DNA of 64,000 nucleotides, from contig NZ_JACBJG010000004.1 in the NCBI RefSeq assembly GCF_015910535.1, positions 124,001-188,000 of the forward strand. Direction: 5' to 3'. This document shows, one piece after another, positions 61,357 through 64,000 of this stretch (position 1 is its first letter; every line of letters starts with the position of its first letter). The notes under the pieces are model-generated. The model made no database searches. It was not told where the DNA came from and saw only the letters and a program-made list of their open reading frames with translations. Source of the stretch: Saccharomonospora sp. NB11. GTDB lineage: Bacteria > Actinomycetota > Actinomycetes > Mycobacteriales > Pseudonocardiaceae. The position numbers and the translations under genes are program-made.

Positions 61357-61559
61357 TTCGCCTATCCACGGCACTCACCCGCTGGTCAACGGCCTCGCAA
61401 CCGCCGGAGCACCGTTCCGCACGCGGCGCCCAGCACGCCACCCACCGGACTTCTCTCGCTTCCCGTCGAATCGCTCGAAGGCCGCCACACTAAGCCACCT
61501 GGTGCGAGAAGATCCGTGTGAGCGCCCGGTAGTCCAATCCCAGCCGAACTCCGGTCGCG

Positions 61560-63998
61560 GTGAGGGAGAGTTCACGTCGGAGGGTCGTCGGCTTGGGCAA
61601 ATCGTGGTGTGAGATCACAGCTGCTTGGGGCAAGGAGGGTGGCACAGGGCGCCCTCATCCGGCGGTGTGCCATCTGATCGATACGGCCGCGGTGGCCGAA
61701 GTGCTGTATCCGGTACTGCTGGGGCCGCGAATTCGAACCGAACTCGAAACCAGCCTCGGCCCGTTGGGAGACGTGCGCGGTTGGGTGTCGGTGTTGTGCG
61801 GGCTTCACGACTTGGGCAAGGTCTCACCGGTCTTCCAAGCGCAGTGCGCAGAGCTCGCCATCACGCGGATGGGCCCGAAGGCAAAGGCCGCGATCGACGG
61901 AGCAAAGGCGGCACTGCGCCGCAAGCCGCGTAAAGACATCGAGCACGGCTTGATCACCGCGGCACATCTGTATCAGCGACTCGCCAAGTCCGGTGCGGCC
62001 CCCGAGACCGCGGACGCGGTGGCCTGTGCTGTGGGCGGCCACCACGGCTGGTTGCCGGACAAGTTATCGATGAAACAGACGCGCAGCGCAGTGGGTCATA
62101 TCGGCGGAAGTTGCTGGAGACGGTTACGAGATGCCGTAATGGACAAGGTGACCGAGCTGTGGGGCCTCGGTGATGCTGGCGACGCGCCGTGGGAGGAGGT
62201 GCGATTAGGTCAGGTCGGCGCGTTGGGCTTGGCCGGGCTGGCTTCGGTCAGCGACTGGATCGCCTCGTCGCCGAAGCACTTCGAATGGTGTCCCGAGCTC
62301 ACGGACACTGACCTACCTGCCTATCGGGAGAAGGCCCAAGAAAAGGCGCGCAACGTGGTGGCACGCCTCGGGTGGTCGCCGTGGCGGCCGAGCACGACAG
62401 AGTTCACCACGTTGTTCGGTACGGCGCCACGCCGCCTGCAAGCCGCCGTGGAAGAGCTCGTCGCCAACCGGGATCGCCCTGGCGTGCTGGTGATCGAGGC
62501 CCCGACCGGGGAGGGCAAGACGAAAGCCGGCTTGCTGGCCGCGACACACATGGTGCGGACGTTGTCGCTGTCAGGCGTCTACGCGGCCCTGCCGACGCGG
62601 GCGACGGGGAAAGCCTTCTACGACGAGACCACCGAGATGCTGGCTCGAAGTGGCTCGCCAGTGAGGGCGGTGCCCGTGCACGGGCTCGCGCTCCAGCAAA
62701 TCCGCGCCGAGGACACCAACGACAACGTGAGCACCGACCTGTCCGAGGTCGAGCCCACGGACGTCGCCACCGATCACGGCGACGGACAGGTCCGGGAAGA
62801 ACTCACGACCGCTGCCCGCGAGTGGTTCACCAAGAAGCGCGGCCTCCTCTCACCGATCGGCGTCGGCACAGTGGACCAGGCGCTGTTCAGCGTGGTGCGC
62901 TCCAGACATACCTTCGTGCGCCTTGTCGGGCTGTCGAACAAGGTGCTCCTGGTCGACGAAGTGCATGCCTTCGACACCTACACCTCGCGGTTACTCGACC
63001 GGCTGATGTGGTGGTGTGGTCGTCTGGGCATCCCCGTGATCCTGATGTCGGCGACTTTGCCGGCCAGCCGACGCCGCGAGTTGCTGACCGAATGGCGGGC
63101 CGGAGCCCGTGTGCAACCCATCACCAACGACGAGCCCGCCTCAGCTGATCCGGATGGCTGGCGTCTCACCTGGGTGGACGCGCACACACCGGAAACAGTC
63201 GTGCCGCTCAAGCCTGACCAGAATCGGCGTCGCGTAAAGCTGGTGAGACTCACTGACGACGACGTCGCCGACTGGGTGCTCGACCAGATCGGCACACGCG
63301 CCAGCGCCATGGTGGTCCACAGCACCCGACCCCGAGTCCAGCGAACCGCTGCTGCGGTGCGAAAGGCGGTAAGAGCGCGGGGCCTGTCCACGACAGTAAT
63401 CTCGATCGTCGGCGGAGCCGAGGACGCGCGCCGTGCTGGGAAGGAAGCCGAGATCCGCGCACTGCTCGGGCCCAACAGCGAGTATCCGCGCAACGTCATC
63501 GTCATCGGCACGTCCTTGCTGGAGAACCTCGACGTGGACGTCGACGTCATGGTCTCCGACATGTGCCCGGTCGACCTGCTGCTGCAACGGCTCGGGCGAC
63601 TCCATCGCTACGAACGCGCGGACCGCGCGATCTCCGAACTGAAACTGGGCCTGATCGGCGTCCGCAACAGCCACAATCTCAAAAGGATCACCTTCCCGGG
63701 CCCGAGCAGCATCTACCTCAAGCAGCCACTCCTGGCCACCTGGATGACCTTGCCTGATGCGGAACCGCTGGTGTTGCCCGACGACATCCCCAATCTGGTG
63801 CACGCCGTCTACGAAACCGCCCCTGAGACACAGGCTTCCGCGAACTACCGACGCAGCCTCGACCTCGCCGATTACCGCGGACACGTGCCGTGCATCCCCC
63901 GCTGCACGGACGACGACGCTCTGCGCGAACTCACCGCCGACCCAGGAAGTCCCTACCGAACCCGCCGAGAGACCGGCGCCCCGGAGGATCGGACATGA
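61560..63998 (+). CDS. cas3: CRISPR-associated helicase/nuclease Cas3 (type I, HD-DExH fusion)
   Basis: This 812-residue protein has an N-terminal HD nuclease: HPAVCHLIDTAAVAEVL (about residue 33), LHDLGKVSP (about 82), EHG (about 125) and VGGHHGWLP (about 155). A superfamily-2 helicase follows with Walker A EAPTGEGKT (about 310), DEVHAFD (about 463), MSATLP (about 495) and motif VI LLQRLGRLHR (about 675). This would degrade invading DNA marked by Cascade. The order points to type I-E. The start is uncertain: GTG 61560 or TTG 61593, the latter preceded by GGAGG. The stop (63996-63998) overlaps ATG at 63995 (ATGA), where the next cas gene should begin. No array is in the window. Confidence 0.93.
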   Translation: MRESSRRRVVGLGKSWCEITAAWGKEGGTGRPHPAVCHLIDTAAVAEVLYPVLLGPRIRTELETSLGPLGDVRGWVSVLCGLHDLGKVSPVFQAQCAELAITRMGPKAKAAIDGAKAALRRKPRKDIEHGLITAAHLYQRLAKSGAAPETADAVACAVGGHHGWLPDKLSMKQTRSAVGHIGGSCWRRLRDAVMDKVTELWGLGDAGDAPWEEVRLGQVGALGLAGLASVSDWIASSPKHFEWCPELTDTDLPAYREKAQEKARNVVARLGWSPWRPSTTEFTTLFGTAPRRLQAAVEELVANRDRPGVLVIEAPTGEGKTKAGLLAATHMVRTLSLSGVYAALPTRATGKAFYDETTEMLARSGSPVRAVPVHGLALQQIRAEDTNDNVSTDLSEVEPTDVATDHGDGQVREELTTAAREWFTKKRGLLSPIGVGTVDQALFSVVRSRHTFVRLVGLSNKVLLVDEVHAFDTYTSRLLDRLMWWCGRLGIPVILMSATLPASRRRELLTEWRAGARVQPITNDEPASADPDGWRLTWVDAHTPETVVPLKPDQNRRRVKLVRLTDDDVADWVLDQIGTRASAMVVHSTRPRVQRTAAAVRKAVRARGLSTTVISIVGGAEDARRAGKEAEIRALLGPNSEYPRNVIVIGTSLLENLDVDVDVMVSDMCPVDLLLQRLGRLHRYERADRAISELKLGLIGVRNSHNLKRITFPGPSSIYLKQPLLATWMTLPDAEPLVLPDDIPNLVHAVYETAPETQASANYRRSLDLADYRGHVPCIPRCTDDDALRELTADPGSPYRTRRETGAPEDRT

Positions 63999-64000
63999 TG

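Noticed and set aside
61357..61559. CRISPR leader or repeats between tRNA-Leu and cas3
   Set aside because: No repeated 28-29-bp unit is visible. In type I-E loci arrays usually lie at the other end, past cas2.

Overview
The window is high-GC (about 70% by eye) DNA with short intergenic gaps, many GTG starts and many ATGA/GTGA overlaps. This is typical of an actinomycete. Type VII secretion substrates, EspG-like and PPE-like proteins, a separate QcrB, iron boxes of the IdeR/DmdR type and a type I-E style cas3 suggest a Pseudonocardiaceae member. Saccharomonospora or a close relative is my best guess, but this is inference and was not tested by a search.

Layout. Positions 1-9490 (minus strand) hold one catechol-siderophore operon. 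In transcription order it is isochorismate synthase, DHB-AMP ligase, isochorismatase, a free-standing aryl carrier protein, a siderophore-interacting reductase, a binding lipoprotein, two FecCD permeases, an ATPase and the start of an NRPS that runs off the left edge. A near-consensus iron box sits in its promoter. A second one lies 280 bp away, facing a TRIC/UPF0126 membrane protein gene. Positions 10.9-20.2 kb hold ordinary accessory genes: a secreted subtilase, a DUF5997/LysR-sensor pair, a serine hydrolase, a TetR regulator divergent from a small membrane protein, DUF3140, a GIY-YIG nuclease, an amino-acid permease and an EI24 membrane protein.

Positions 20.4-30.0 kb hold a tightly coupled eight-gene catabolic operon. 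It encodes a ROK regulator (probably leaderless), a binding-protein ABC importer with a fused permease, an argininosuccinate-lyase-like enzyme, a PfkB kinase, an amidohydrolase and a SIS-domain sugar-phosphate enzyme. I recognise no described pathway with this combination. The logic resembles Amadori or amino-sugar conjugate degradation, and this is the leading candidate for an undescribed system. Positions 30-34 kb hold a duplicated-domain lipoprotein, cysteine dioxygenase, an alanine symporter and an MBL hydrolase. Positions 34.4-38.6 kb hold a six-gene type VII secretion substrate/chaperone operon without the secretion core.

Positions 38.9-48 kb hold a lone cytochrome b (QcrB), ethanolamine ammonia-lyase EutBC without microcompartment genes, a short element with 15-bp inverted ends and 21-bp internal repeats, manganese catalase, an SHMT-like enzyme, DUF6226 and a trans-sulfuration-type PLP enzyme. 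Positions 47.9-53.5 kb hold a TPR protein and a TPR-CHAT protease divergent from a small Cys-containing protein and a membrane protein. This is the second candidate system, a caspase-like conflict module. Positions 53.5-61 kb hold two secreted peptidoglycan-hydrolase-like proteins, a persulfide-dioxygenase/rhodanese fusion, a WXG100-linked toxin-44-like protein with partner, an LLM oxidoreductase and an M20 peptidase. tRNA-Leu(GAG), with a strong terminator, precedes cas3, which ends at the right edge where the rest of a CRISPR-Cas operon should begin.
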